Positions 1 to 8,582 of a DNA stretch of 64,000 nt are shown here, piece after piece. The notes beneath the pieces were generated by a model, which saw only the letters and a program-made list of their open reading frames with translations, had not been told where the DNA came from and ran no database searches. How positions within the stretch are numbered: the first letter of the stretch is position 1; every line of letters starts with the position of its first letter. The translations under genes and the position numbers were made by a program. The stretch comes from Devosia sp. FKR38 (GTDB taxonomy: Bacteria > Pseudomonadota > Alphaproteobacteria > Rhizobiales > Devosiaceae): the NCBI RefSeq assembly GCF_005222805.1, contig NZ_STGC01000005.1, forward strand, positions 496,001 through 560,000. Reading direction: 5' to 3'.

Positions 1-1251
1 TTCGATGTCGAAGGCTTCCTGCTCGGGCAGGCCGACATAGGTCGACACCGTCGAGGCGCCGCGCATCACATTGATGGCGTTGACGTAGAATTCGCCGGAA
101 ATGCGGGCTGTCGCCTTGTCCTTGGCGAAGGTGAACATGCCCACGCCCGGCATCAGATAGACCACCGCATTGGGGTCGCGCACGGCAGGCGAATTGTCAT
201 GCTTGCAGCGGTCGTAATAGGCCTGGTAGTCGATGCGATAGGCGGCGACGTCATCAGCCAGACGGGCAATCACCGCGTCCACATCCGGATTGGCTGGATC
301 AAATTCGATCACCAGCGGGCGGATCTTGGTGCGCAGGAAATGGTCCGGGCACGAGGTGCCCAGCGCCGCCAGCGGGCGCAGATTGTTGGAATTGACGAAT
401 TCGAGCACCGCGGCGCTGTCGTCGAAATGGCCCAGCTTGTGGCTGTCGGCCGAGATCAGGCCGCGGATCTTGGGCATCAGCTTGGCCGCGATGGCGCGAC
501 GCTGGTCGGCGGGCAGGGCGGTGACGGCGGCGCCGCCGAAAATGGTCTTGCCAGCGGTCTGCGTCTCAAACCATTCGATGGCCTGGTTGATGATACCGAT
601 GGTGGTCTCGTAGCATTCCTTGGGCGTGTCGCCCCAGGTGAAGAGGCCATGGGACTCAAGGATCAGCCCCTTGGCCTTGGGGTTCTCTTCACAGAACTTG
701 CCCAGCCACAGGCCGAGCTCAAAGCCCGGCTTCTTCCACGGCAGCCAGCCAATGGTGTCGCCGAAGATTTGGCTCGTCAGTTCCTTGGAATTGTTGGACG
801 CTGCGATGGCAATGATCGCATCGGGATGCATGTGATCGACAAAAGGCCGGTTCACATAGGCATGCAGCGGGGTGTCGATCGAGGCGGCGCGGGGATTGAG
901 GTTGAAGGTGGCGTGCGGCAGATAGCCGACCATCTCGTCTTCGAATTCAACGCCGCGATAGAGGCCCTTGAGGGCACGCAGCTTGTCCATATAGAGCGTC
1001 GAAAAGCCATCCAGCTTGATCGAGGCGCTGTCGCCGCCCGAGCCCTTGACCCACAGCACTTCCACGTCCTGGCCGGTCAGCGGGTCTTTCTGCATGATCT
1101 TGGACGAGGTATTGCCGCCACCATAATTGGTCACGCGCTTGTCGCTGCCCAGCAGGTTTGAACGATAGACGAGGCGTTCCGGCTCGCTCATGGCGGCGGC
1201 TTTGGCATCGTCCCAAAGATTGGCAAGGCGCTTGGGCGCGGTGGTCGACAT
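1..1251 (-). CDS. rhaD: Bifunctional rhamnulose-1-phosphate aldolase / short-chain dehydrogenase (C-terminus cut off by window edge)
   Basis: Cytoplasmic enzyme that cleaves L-rhamnulose-1-phosphate to dihydroxyacetone phosphate and L-lactaldehyde; in this fused family a C-terminal short-chain dehydrogenase domain is thought to oxidise the lactaldehyde. The window holds 417 codons, the class II aldolase domain and the linker, out of roughly 700 usual for the family. Seen directly: a phosphate/glycine loop (NYGGGNTSSK, residues 42-51), the metal-binding pair H140-x-H142 in VDHMHPD, and H201 in ESHGLFTWG. The start at 1251 has a strong GGGAGGAG ribosome site. It is divergent from rhaR, and the 180-base gap carries an inverted-repeat operator candidate. 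The dehydrogenase half lies beyond position 1. Confidence 0.93.
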   Translation of the reverse strand, partial: MSTTAPKRLANLWDDAKAAAMSEPERLVYRSNLLGSDKRVTNYGGGNTSSKIMQKDPLTGQDVEVLWVKGSGGDSASIKLDGFSTLYMDKLRALKGLYRGVEFEDEMVGYLPHATFNLNPRAASIDTPLHAYVNRPFVDHMHPDAIIAIAASNNSKELTSQIFGDTIGWLPWKKPGFELGLWLGKFCEENPKAKGLILESHGLFTWGDTPKECYETTIGIINQAIEWFETQTAGKTIFGGAAVTALPADQRRAIAAKLMPKIRGLISADSHKLGHFDDSAAVLEFVNSNNLRPLAALGTSCPDHFLRTKIRPLVIEFDPANPDVDAVIARLADDVAAYRIDYQAYYDRCKHDNSPAVRDPNAVVYLMPGVGMFTFAKDKATARISGEFYVNAINVMRGASTVSTYVGLPEQEAFDIE

Positions 1252-1313
1252 GCAGACTCCTCCCACAGGGTGGTAACGCGGATTTTGGCCGGAGATGGCC
1301 ACGATAAATGTGC

Positions 1314-1390
1314 AGTGTCAATCACAAACAGTCAGAAACGCGCATCAGAGACTGACATGTTTCGAATTTGATGGTTTCATGATTGACACT
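1314..1390. promoter_or_regulatory. Candidate RhaR operator: perfect 11-bp inverted repeat between rhaD and rhaR
   Basis: AGTGTCAATCA at 1314-1324 and its exact reverse complement TGATTGACACT at 1380-1390 flank 55 bases in the divergent rhaD/rhaR intergenic region. DeoR-family repressors commonly bind repeated or inverted sites in such regions, so this is a natural RhaR operator for both promoters. The assignment to RhaR is inference from position and symmetry. The right arm lies upstream of the preferred rhaR start at 1434, which agrees with that start being the real one. Confidence 0.55.
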
Positions 1391-1433
1391 GATTGGAATG
1401 AATGGAAACTATGATGCCAGGGAGAGACAAGAC

Positions 1434-2240
1434 GTGCACGAAACCGAACGCCACAGAGTGATCATTGCTGCCGTGCAGTCGCGCCCCGTCGCGACGGTGG
1501 CGGATCTGTGCCAGGTCACCGGCTCGTCCGAAGCCACCATTCGCCGCGATATTGCGGCCCTGCATGTGCGGGGCGAGGTGCGGCGCGTGCGCGGCGGTGC
1601 CGAGGCGGTCAACCCGCCAGAGCAAAGCGCCCTGATGGGCCGGCCCTTCTCGGTCAACGAAACCATCAATATCGAGCAGAAGCGCGCAATTGCCCGCGCG
1701 GCGGCCGCCTTGTGCAAGGATGGTGAGCCGATCATCATCAATGGCGGCACCACCACCTACCAGATGGTGCATCACCTGACGCAGCGGCGCATGAGCGTGT
1801 TCACCAACAGCTTCGCCATTGCCGAATATCTCATCCACAACTCGCGCAATTCCGTCGTCATTCCCGGTGGCACGGTCTATCGCGAGCAGAATGTCATCCT
1901 CTCGCCCTTCGGCGGGGTGGTGGCCAGCCACTTCTATGCCAAGCGCATGTTCATCGGCTGCCAGGGCATTGGCCAGCATGGGCTGATGGAAGCCGATCCC
2001 ATGATCGTGCAGTCCGAGCTGGGCCTGATCGGCCAGGCTGACGAACTGATCGTGCTGGCCGATTCATCGAAATTTTCGGGACGCTCAAGCCTCATTCTGT
2101 GTGGCCTCGACCGAATAGCCGCCGTCATCACCGACGCCGGCATCCGCGACGAAGACCGTCAAATGCTGGAAACAGCAGGCGTGCGGCTCATCGTGGCGGA
2201 AACCACTGCTCAGGCGGAAAAGCAACAAACCGTCGCCTGA
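1434..2240 (+). CDS. rhaR: DeoR/GlpR-family transcriptional regulator of rhamnose catabolism
   Basis: DNA-binding regulator of 268 residues with an N-terminal DeoR helix-turn-helix (about residues 4-60, including SSEATIRRDIAAL) and a C-terminal sugar-phosphate sensing domain of the GlpR type. Expected to repress the rha genes until a rhamnose pathway intermediate binds. The reading frame is open further upstream (TTG at 1383, ATG at 1398), but GTG at 1434 is chosen. It is preceded by GGGAGAG at good spacing, gives the VHETERHRVI start typical of this family, and leaves the inverted repeat outside the gene. It is first in a run of plus-strand rha genes and divergent from rhaD, the standard rhizobial arrangement. 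Confidence 0.88.
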   Translation: MHETERHRVIIAAVQSRPVATVADLCQVTGSSEATIRRDIAALHVRGEVRRVRGGAEAVNPPEQSALMGRPFSVNETINIEQKRAIARAAAALCKDGEPIIINGGTTTYQMVHHLTQRRMSVFTNSFAIAEYLIHNSRNSVVIPGGTVYREQNVILSPFGGVVASHFYAKRMFIGCQGIGQHGLMEADPMIVQSELGLIGQADELIVLADSSKFSGRSSLILCGLDRIAAVITDAGIRDEDRQMLETAGVRLIVAETTAQAEKQQTVA

Positions 2241-2278
2241 GAAACCCAAGCCAGACTATCCCAGGGAGGGATTACCTT

Positions 2279-3265
2279 ATGAAGCTTCTGAAGATCCTGG
2301 CGGCCACCACCGCCGTCGCCGCTCTGCTCGCCAGCCCCGCCTTCGCCCAGACCCGCATCGCGCTGGTCGTCAAGTCGCTGGGCAATGGCTTCTTTGACGC
2401 CGCCAACAAGGGCGCGCAGGAAGCCGCCAAGGAACTGGGCGATGTCGAAGTCATCTATACCGGCCCGACCGCCGCAACCGCCGAAGCCCAGATCGAAGTC
2501 ATCAATGCGCTGATCGCCCAGCAGGTTGATGCCATCGCCATCTCCGCCAACGATCCGGACGCTCTGGTGCCGGCCCTGCAGAAGGCCATGGAACGCGGCA
2601 TCAAGGTGATCTCCTGGGATTCCGGCGTCGCCCCCGAAGGCCGCCAGCTCCACCTGAACCCCTCCGAAACCGCGCTGATCGGCGAGACCATCATCAAGCT
2701 GGCCGCTGATTACCTGCCCGAGGGCGGCGACGTCGCCATCCTATCGGCTGCCTCCACCGCCACCAACCAGAACGCCTGGATCGATGCGGCCAAGGCCGTG
2801 CTGCCCGCCAAGTTCGCCAACATCAACCTGGTCTCGGTCGTCTATGGCGACGATGACTCGGTCAAGTCGACCGACGAAGCAAAGGGCCTGATTGCCTCCT
2901 ATCCCAACCTCAAGGCCATCATTGCCCCCACCACCGTCGGCGTCGTGGCTGCCGCCCAGGTCGTCACCGACCAGGGCCTGATCGGCAAGATCAACGTCAC
3001 CGGCCTTGCTCTCCCGTCCGAGTTCAAGCAGTTCATCGACAATGGCGCTTCCCAGGCCGTTGCCCTGTGGAACCCGATCGATCTGGGCTACTCGGCCGTC
3101 ATGCTGGCCAATGACCTGGTCAAGGGCGGCGAAGCCAAGCCCGGTGCCAAGCTCTCGATGGGCCGCATGGGCGAGCTGACCCTGGACGACACCAACTCGG
3201 GCGCCATGGCCGCTCCCTTCACCTTCGACAAGTCCAACATCGAAGAGTTCTCCAAGATCTACTAA
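2279..3265 (+). CDS. rhaS: Rhamnose ABC transporter, periplasmic substrate-binding protein
   Basis: Periplasmic sugar-binding protein of the ribose/rhamnose class (328 aa) that delivers L-rhamnose to the RhaTPQ importer. Residues 1-23 form a clear Sec signal peptide (MKLLKILAATTAVAALLAS...AFA, cleavage after AFAQ). The mature part begins TRIALVVKSLGNGFFDAANKG, the usual first strand and ligand-contact loop of peripheral-binding-protein type 1 folds. The start at 2279 follows a GGGAGGG ribosome site. A strong hairpin lies 12 bases after the stop codon, and a second one before rhaT, so this gene is separated from the rest of the transporter by 271 bases. Confidence 0.93.
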   Translation: MKLLKILAATTAVAALLASPAFAQTRIALVVKSLGNGFFDAANKGAQEAAKELGDVEVIYTGPTAATAEAQIEVINALIAQQVDAIAISANDPDALVPALQKAMERGIKVISWDSGVAPEGRQLHLNPSETALIGETIIKLAADYLPEGGDVAILSAASTATNQNAWIDAAKAVLPAKFANINLVSVVYGDDDSVKSTDEAKGLIASYPNLKAIIAPTTVGVVAAAQVVTDQGLIGKINVTGLALPSEFKQFIDNGASQAVALWNPIDLGYSAVMLANDLVKGGEAKPGAKLSMGRMGELTLDDTNSGAMAAPFTFDKSNIEEFSKIY

Positions 3266-3277
3266 AGCCCGTCCTCG

Positions 3278-3300
3278 CCTCTCCCCCGCTGTGGGAGAGG
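3278..3300 (+). terminator. Hairpin directly after rhaS (attenuator or mRNA stabiliser)
   Basis: CCTCTCCC at 3278-3285 pairs with GGGAGAGG at 3293-3300 across a 7-base loop, 12 bases after the rhaS stop codon. No T-run follows, so it is more likely a 3'-end stabilising or partial-termination structure than a full intrinsic terminator. It would favour more binding protein than ATPase and permease. Confidence 0.5.
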
Positions 3301-3315
3301 TCATCCGGCATATCG

Positions 3316-3373
3316 GGTGAGGGGTTCAGCCTGAGGGGCATCATTGCTCCAGTCAGGCTCAGAACCCCTCACC
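3316..3373. repeat. Long interrupted palindrome in the rhaS-rhaT gap
   Basis: GGTGAGGGGTT at 3316-3326 pairs with AACCCCTCACC at 3363-3373, and inside it AGCCTGA (3328-3334) pairs with TCAGGCT (3353-3359). A 1-versus-3-base internal loop separates the two helices and the loop is 18 bases. It resembles the repeated extragenic palindromes common in rhizobial genomes. Whether it recurs elsewhere in this genome cannot be seen from the window. Confidence 0.5.
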
Positions 3374-3536
3374 GCATCCCGCTTGTCCCGCCTATCCCCC
3401 CTTGTCCTTGGGGCCGGAGACACCACTGGGCAAAGTGTGGGCGATATGCGGATAGAAAGCGGCACACTTCAGGCACAATCTGCCCCACCGGGCGTAACAA
3501 ATTGTGCATCAGAACGTGAAAAACGGACCTCGATCC

Positions 3537-5045
3537 ATGACCGATCAACCCATCCTGACCCTCTCGGGCATTTCCAAGAGCTTCCCCGGCGTGCGGGCGC
3601 TGCACAATGTCTCGCTCGAGCTCTATGCCGGCCAGGTCACCGCGCTGATCGGGGAGAACGGCGCCGGAAAGTCCACCCTGGTCAAGACCCTGACCGGCAT
3701 CTACCAGCCCGACGCGGGCGAAATTACCGTGAATGGCCAAAAGGTTACGCTGCCGACGGCGCATTCTGCCTCAGCGGCCGGGATCACCGCCATTCACCAG
3801 GAAACCGTGCTGTTCGACGAGCTGACCGTCGCCGAGAACATCTATCTCGGCCATGCCCCGCGCACCGCGCTGGGGCTGATAGACTGGCGCAAGATGCGCA
3901 GCGAAGCCCGGCTCACCCTCGACGCCATGGCCGCCGGCATCGATCCCGACATCAAGCTTAAAGAGTTGGGAATAGCCAAAAAACACCTGGTCGCCGTGGC
4001 CCGCGCGCTCTCCATCGACGCCAGCGTCGTCATCATGGATGAGCCCACCGCCGCCCTCAGCCAGAAGGAAATCGAGGAGCTCTACGTCCTGATCGACCTG
4101 CTCAAGCAGGACGGCAAGGCGATCCTGTTCATCAGCCACAAATTCGATGAGATCTACCGCATCGCCGATCGCTTCACCGTCTTCCGCGACGGCGAGCAGG
4201 TCGGCAAGGGCATGATCGCCGACACCAGCCAGAATGCGATTGTCCAGATGATGGTCGGCCGCCCGGTCGAAGGGATTTTCCCGGCCCGCAAGGCAGCCAT
4301 CGGCAAGGTGGTTCTCGAAGCCAAGGGCCTCAGCCATCCCACTGAATTCGATGATGTTTCATTCTCCGTGCGCAAGGGCGAAATCCTGGGCTTCTATGGC
4401 CTGGTTGGCGCCGGGCGCAGCGAGGTCATGCAGGCCGTTTTCGGGCTGACGCGCCCCTCCGCTGGCACGCTGGCGCTCGATGGCGCGACAATCACGCCCC
4501 GCTCTCCCGCCGACGCCGTCGAGGCCGGCATCGTCTATGTCCCCGAGGAACGCGGCAAGCAGGGCGTCATTACCGGCGAACCCATTTTCAAAAACGTCTC
4601 GCTGCCGTCGCTGGGTAAGACCAGCCGTTCCGGCTTCCTGCGCCTGGCCGAGGAATTTGCCCTCGCCCGCACCTATACCGAGCGGCTGGACCTTCGCGCC
4701 TCTTCGCTCAGCCAGAATGTCTCGACCCTGTCGGGCGGCAACCAGCAGAAGGTCGTGATCGCCAAGTGGTTGGCGACGCTGCCCAAAGTCATCATCCTCG
4801 ATGAACCCACCAAGGGCATCGACATCGGCTCCAAGGCCGCCGTGCATGATTTCATGGCCGAACTGGTCGCCCAGGGCCTCAGCGTCATCATGGTCTCCTC
4901 CGAACTGCCCGAAGTTCTCGGCATGAGCGACCGCATCGTCGTCATGCGCGAAGGCCGCATGGTGGCAACGCTCGACAACGAAGGGCTCAAGCCCGAAACC
5001 CTGGTGCGGCTGGCCGCCGGCATCATCGAGGAGCAGGCCGCATGA
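3537..5045 (+). CDS. rhaT: Rhamnose ABC transporter, duplicated ATP-binding protein
   Basis: Sugar-importer ATPase of the RbsA/MglA class (502 aa) with two fused nucleotide-binding domains. It powers RhaPQ at the inner face of the cytoplasmic membrane. The first domain has a canonical Walker A, GENGAGKST (residues 39-47), and Walker B VVIMDEPTAAL. The second has the degenerate P-loop typical of this class (GLVGAGRSE) but an intact signature LSGGNQQKV and Walker B ILDEPTKGI. ATG at 3537 gives the family N-terminus MTDQPILTLSGISKSF, although the ribosome site is weak. An upstream in-frame ATG at 3504 is less likely. The gene overlaps rhaP by 4 bases, so translation is probably coupled. Confidence 0.93.
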   Translation: MTDQPILTLSGISKSFPGVRALHNVSLELYAGQVTALIGENGAGKSTLVKTLTGIYQPDAGEITVNGQKVTLPTAHSASAAGITAIHQETVLFDELTVAENIYLGHAPRTALGLIDWRKMRSEARLTLDAMAAGIDPDIKLKELGIAKKHLVAVARALSIDASVVIMDEPTAALSQKEIEELYVLIDLLKQDGKAILFISHKFDEIYRIADRFTVFRDGEQVGKGMIADTSQNAIVQMMVGRPVEGIFPARKAAIGKVVLEAKGLSHPTEFDDVSFSVRKGEILGFYGLVGAGRSEVMQAVFGLTRPSAGTLALDGATITPRSPADAVEAGIVYVPEERGKQGVITGEPIFKNVSLPSLGKTSRSGFLRLAEEFALARTYTERLDLRASSLSQNVSTLSGGNQQKVVIAKWLATLPKVIILDEPTKGIDIGSKAAVHDFMAELVAQGLSVIMVSSELPEVLGMSDRIVVMREGRMVATLDNEGLKPETLVRLAAGIIEEQAA

Positions 5046-6019
5046 ACCGCTTGATGAAACACCGCGAAGTCTGGCTGGCGCTGGCCATCGTCCTGGTGGT
5101 CGTGCTGGTCACGCTGCGCTTTTCGCGCTTCGCCCAGCCGGCCAATTTGCTGACCATCTTCAACGACACCTCCATTCTGATGATGCTGGCGCTGGGGCAG
5201 ATGGCGGTGATCCTGACCCGCTCGATCGACCTCTCCATGGCCTCCAATCTGGCGCTGACCGGCATGATCGTTGCCATGCTCAACGCCGCCTTCCCCGGCG
5301 TGCCGATCCCGGCGCTCATGGCCCTCTCCGTACTGATCGGCGCGGGCCTCGGCGCCTTCAATGGCGTGCTGGTGTGGAAGCTCGATATTCCGCCCATCGT
5401 GGTGACGCTGGGCACGCTGACCATTTTCCGCGGCATGGTGTTTGTCATCTCGGGCGGCGCCTGGGTCAATGCGGCCCAGATGAGCGCGGACTTCATTGCC
5501 TTCCAGCGCGTGGTGTTCCTGGGTCTGCCGGTTCTGAGCTGGTTCGCCATTGTGGTGGCCGCGCTGTTCTATGTGCTGATGACCCGGACCCCATTGGGCC
5601 GCGCCTTCTATGCCATCGGCGTCAATCCGACGGCCTCGGTCTATACCGGCATCAATGTGGGCCGCACCAAGTTCATGGCCTTCGTCATCTCGGGCGCCGT
5701 GGCCGGGCTCTGCGGCTATCTCTGGATTTCGCGCTATGTCATCGCCTCCACCGAAGTGGCCGGTGGCTATGAGCTGACCATTATTGCCGCCTGCGTCATT
5801 GGTGGCGTCTCCATCGCTGGCGGCATCGGCAGCGTCGGCGGCGTGCTGCTCGGCGCCATTTTCCTGGGCGTCATCAACAACGCCCTGCCGGTGATCAACA
5901 TTTCCCCGTTCTGGCAGATGGCCATTTCCGGCACGGCGATCCTGTTGGCCGTGGTGCTCAACGCGCGCGGCGAACGCAGCAAGGGTCGCATCATCCTCAA
6001 GACGGCAGAAATAGCATGA
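5042..6019 (+). CDS. rhaP: Rhamnose ABC transporter, permease 1
   Basis: Integral membrane permease of the ribose/xylose BPD_transp_2 family (325 aa, about 8-10 hydrophobic segments). It pairs with RhaQ to form the translocation channel. The central segment WKLDIPPIVVTLGTLTIFRG and the GGVSIAGGIGSVGGVLLGA block are hallmarks of the family. Its ATGA overlap with rhaT upstream and with rhaQ downstream (6016-6019) shows a tightly coupled operon. The gene is full length. Confidence 0.92.
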   Translation: MNRLMKHREVWLALAIVLVVVLVTLRFSRFAQPANLLTIFNDTSILMMLALGQMAVILTRSIDLSMASNLALTGMIVAMLNAAFPGVPIPALMALSVLIGAGLGAFNGVLVWKLDIPPIVVTLGTLTIFRGMVFVISGGAWVNAAQMSADFIAFQRVVFLGLPVLSWFAIVVAALFYVLMTRTPLGRAFYAIGVNPTASVYTGINVGRTKFMAFVISGAVAGLCGYLWISRYVIASTEVAGGYELTIIAACVIGGVSIAGGIGSVGGVLLGAIFLGVINNALPVINISPFWQMAISGTAILLAVVLNARGERSKGRIILKTAEIA

Positions 6020-7011
6020 CCGACACTTCGCTCCACCGCTCGCTGCCCGACCGCCTCGACAATCCGCTCCGCTCGGCCCTGCTGAGCTGGGAAAGCCTGC
6101 TCGTGCTGGTCGCGGTGGTGATCTTCATCGTCAATTCCTTCGCCTCGCCCTATTTCCTCAACGCTTGGAGCCTGAGCGATCTCACCTTCAACTTCACCGA
6201 GAAGGCGCTGATCGCACTAGCCATGGCGCTGCTGATCATCGCCGGCGAGATCGACCTGTCGGTGGCCGCCATCATTGCGCTGGCGTCGACCTTGATGGGC
6301 CTGGCGCTGCAATATGGCGCCGATACACCGGTGCTGGTGGCCATTGGCGTGGGCACTGGCATCGCCTGCGGCGCGGTCAACGGCTTCCTCGTCACCGGCC
6401 TGAAACTGCCCTCGATCGTGGTGACCATCGGCACGATGAGCCTCTTCCGGGGCATCAGTTTCATCATCCTGGGCGACCAGAGCTTTAAGGGCTATCCCAA
6501 GAGCTTTTCCTGGTTCGGCCAGGGCTATGTCTGGGGCGTGATCTCGTTCGAGCTGGTGCTGTTCGTGCTCTGCGCCGTGATCTACTTCGTGCTGCTGCAC
6601 CGCACCAATTTCGGCCGCCGCGTCTTTGCCATCGGCAATAATGCCGTGGCGGCGCAGTTCTCTGGCGTGCGGGTGGACCGTATCAAATTCGTGCTGTTCT
6701 GCCTCACCGGCCTGATGAGCGGCGTCGCTGCTGTGCTACTCACGGCGCGCCTCGGCTCGACGCGGCCCTCGATTGCCGAGGGCTGGGAGCTGGAGGCCAT
6801 CACCATGGTGGTGCTGGGCGGCGTCTCCATTGTCGGTGGCGCGGGCTCGATCCTGGGCGTCGTGCTGGCCGCGATCATCATGGGTCTTGTCACCTTCGGA
6901 CTGGGCCTGCTCAATGTGCCGGGCATTGTGATGTCCATCTTCATCGGCGGCCTGCTGATCGTGGTGATCGCGCTGCCCATCCTGTTCCGCATGTGGAGGC
7001 AGCGCACATGA
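6016..7011 (+). CDS. rhaQ: Rhamnose ABC transporter, permease 2
   Basis: Second permease of the rhamnose importer (331 aa), in the same family as RhaP and a paralogue of it. It shows the matching [20 protein letters not shown] segment and the [20 protein letters not shown] block near the C-terminus. It starts inside the rhaP stop codon (ATGA) and its own stop overlaps the rhaM start. Two distinct permeases with one duplicated ATPase is the normal composition of rhizobial rhamnose transporters. Confidence 0.92.
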   Translation: MTDTSLHRSLPDRLDNPLRSALLSWESLLVLVAVVIFIVNSFASPYFLNAWSLSDLTFNFTEKALIALAMALLIIAGEIDLSVAAIIALASTLMGLALQYGADTPVLVAIGVGTGIACGAVNGFLVTGLKLPSIVVTIGTMSLFRGISFIILGDQSFKGYPKSFSWFGQGYVWGVISFELVLFVLCAVIYFVLLHRTNFGRRVFAIGNNAVAAQFSGVRVDRIKFVLFCLTGLMSGVAAVLLTARLGSTRPSIAEGWELEAITMVVLGGVSIVGGAGSILGVVLAAIIMGLVTFGLGLLNVPGIVMSIFIGGLLIVVIALPILFRMWRQRT

Positions 7012-7343
7012 TCATCACCGACGGCGATTACGAAAAGCATGCCTTCAAGATGCAGCTCAATCCCGGCATGGCAGCCGAATACAAGAAGCGCCATGATGAG
7101 ATCTTCCCCGAGCTGGTCGACCTGCTGCATGCGGCGGGCGTCAGGGACTATTCGATCCACCTCGACGAAGAGACCAATATCCTGTTCGGCGTGTTGTGGC
7201 GCCGCCGGGATCACACCATGGCGGACCTGCCAGCCACCGCGGTGATGCAGCGCTGGTGGGCGCATATGGCCGATGTCATGGCCACCAATGCCAAGAACGA
7301 GCCGATCTCGGTCGATCTCACGCCCATGTTCTGGATGAAGTAA
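7008..7343 (+). CDS. rhaM: L-rhamnose mutarotase (RhaM/RhaU/YiiL family)
   Basis: Small cytoplasmic enzyme (112 aa) that interconverts the alpha and beta anomers of L-rhamnose, supplying the form used by rhamnose isomerase. Family features seen are the N-terminal [20 protein letters not shown], the central [18 protein letters not shown], and the C-terminal tryptophan-rich [12 protein letters not shown]. The start is ATG 7008, overlapping the rhaQ stop. In rhizobia this gene is followed by rhaK; no kinase or isomerase is present here, so those steps must be encoded elsewhere, perhaps beside rhaD beyond the left edge. Confidence 0.92.
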   Translation: MIITDGDYEKHAFKMQLNPGMAAEYKKRHDEIFPELVDLLHAAGVRDYSIHLDEETNILFGVLWRRRDHTMADLPATAVMQRWWAHMADVMATNAKNEPISVDLTPMFWMK

Positions 7344-7449
7344 CCTCCGCTCCGGTTGGAACGAATAGTTCGGTATCTGGACCACTCACCATTGGTCCGG
7401 ATCGGCAGGCTTTGCGTATCAAAGGTTGATCGGCAGGCGATAAGCCGCC

Positions 7450-7472
7450 ATGCTGACACGCGTTGTCAGCAT
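7450..7472. promoter_or_regulatory. Perfect 9-bp-arm palindrome upstream of osmF (operator candidate)
   Basis: ATGCTGACA (7450-7458) and TGTCAGCAT (7464-7472) are exact inverted repeats around CGCGT, about 117 bases before the osmF start. No T-run follows, so a dimeric-repressor operator is as likely as a terminator for the rha operon. The 245-base gap between rhaM and osmF holds no other recognised feature. Confidence 0.4.
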
Positions 7473-7588
7473 TGGCTGATAGCTCCGTTGCGTCTTCGGG
7501 CGCCCGATTGACCGCTCTGCGAGTCGCGCCGACCAGACGTCACGACGGGCAGCCCTTGCCCCAGCCAACCACAATCACGGAGACTCCC

Positions 7589-8500
7589 ATGCGCCGCACA
7601 TCCATGCTTTTGAGCGTTGCCGCCGCACTGGCCATGTCGATCACCGCAGCCCATGCCCAGGTCGTTGTGTCGTCCAAGATCGACACCGAAGGCGGCGTGC
7701 TGGGCAATATCATCAAGCAGGTGCTCGAAGCCAACGACATCCCGGTCGAAGACCGCATCCAGCTGGGTGCCACGCCCATCGTCCGCCAGGCCATCACAGC
7801 CGGCGAAATCGACATCTATCCCGAGTATACCGGCAACGCCGCTTTCTTCTTCGAGAAGGCCGATGACCCGCTGTGGAACGATGCTGCGGCCGCCTATGCC
7901 GAAGCCGCCAAACTCGATCTTGAGGCCAACGAGATCGTCTGGCTGACCCCGTCGCCGGCCAACAACACCTGGGCTGTCGCGGTGCGCAATGATGTGGCCG
8001 AGGCCAATAAGCTGGCCACCTTCAGCGAGTTCGGCGCCTGGGTCGCCGGGGGTGGCGAGGTGAAACTCGCGGCCTCGGCCGAGTTCGTCAATTCGCCCGG
8101 CGCCCTGCCCAAGTTCCAGCAGGTCTATGGCTTCACCCTCACGCCCGATCAGCTGGTGACGCTTTCGGGCGGTGATACGGCAGCAACCATTGCCGCGGCC
8201 GCCCAGCAGACCAATGGCGTCAACGCGGCCATGGTCTATGGCACCGATGGCGGCATTGCCCCCTCGGGCCTCAAGGTGCTGGAGGACGACAAGGGGGTGC
8301 AGCCGGTTTACCAGCCGGCGCCGATCATCCGCAAAGCCGTGCTGGACCAGTACCCGCAGATCGCCGAACTGCTCAAGCCGGTGTTCGAAGGCCTGACGCT
8401 CGAAGTTTTGCAGGACCTCAATGGTCGCGTGCAGGTGGGTGGCGAGGCTTCGGCCACTGTCGCCACCGACTATTTGACCAAGGGCGGCTTCCTGAAGTAG
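7589..8500 (+). CDS. osmF: Glycine betaine/osmoprotectant ABC transporter, substrate-binding protein (OsmF/YehZ-like)
   Basis: Periplasmic binding protein of the OpuAC/OsmF class (303 aa) for quaternary-ammonium or related osmolytes. Residues 1-22 are a Sec signal peptide (MRRTSMLLSVAAALAMSITA, then AHA|Q). The mature protein shows KIDTEGGVLGNIIKQVLEA and the typical DIYPEYTGNAAFFF motif. The frame is open back to 7463, but ATG 7589 with GGAG upstream and an immediate signal peptide is clearly the start. Gene order SBP, long permease, ATPase, short permease matches Escherichia coli osmF-yehY-yehX-yehW. The exact ligand cannot be read from the sequence. Confidence 0.88.
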   Translation: MRRTSMLLSVAAALAMSITAAHAQVVVSSKIDTEGGVLGNIIKQVLEANDIPVEDRIQLGATPIVRQAITAGEIDIYPEYTGNAAFFFEKADDPLWNDAAAAYAEAAKLDLEANEIVWLTPSPANNTWAVAVRNDVAEANKLATFSEFGAWVAGGGEVKLAASAEFVNSPGALPKFQQVYGFTLTPDQLVTLSGGDTAATIAAAAQQTNGVNAAMVYGTDGGIAPSGLKVLEDDKGVQPVYQPAPIIRKAVLDQYPQIAELLKPVFEGLTLEVLQDLNGRVQVGGEASATVATDYLTKGGFLK

Positions 8501-8519
8501 CCGCAACCGCTGCGGCGAC

Positions 8520-8553
8520 GCGATCTCCTCTGCTTCAGGCAGAAGGGGATCGC
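8520..8553 (+). terminator. Strong hairpin between osmF and yehY
   Basis: A near-perfect stem of 14 pairs with one bulged base and a 5-base loop spans 8520-8553, 20 bases after the osmF stop codon. The outer arms are GCGATC and GATCGC, the inner arms TCTGC and GCAGA. It has no T-run and sits inside an operon. A role in raising binding-protein output through 3'-end protection or partial termination fits best. Confidence 0.55.
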
Positions 8554-8582
8554 CCACACTTCTGCCGGACATCGGAGCCTGC

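Noticed and set aside
199-1161. A 320-codon plus-strand frame over the rhaD region
   Set aside because: It is the antisense shadow of rhaD; the minus strand has the aldolase motifs, a ribosome site and a family-correct start.
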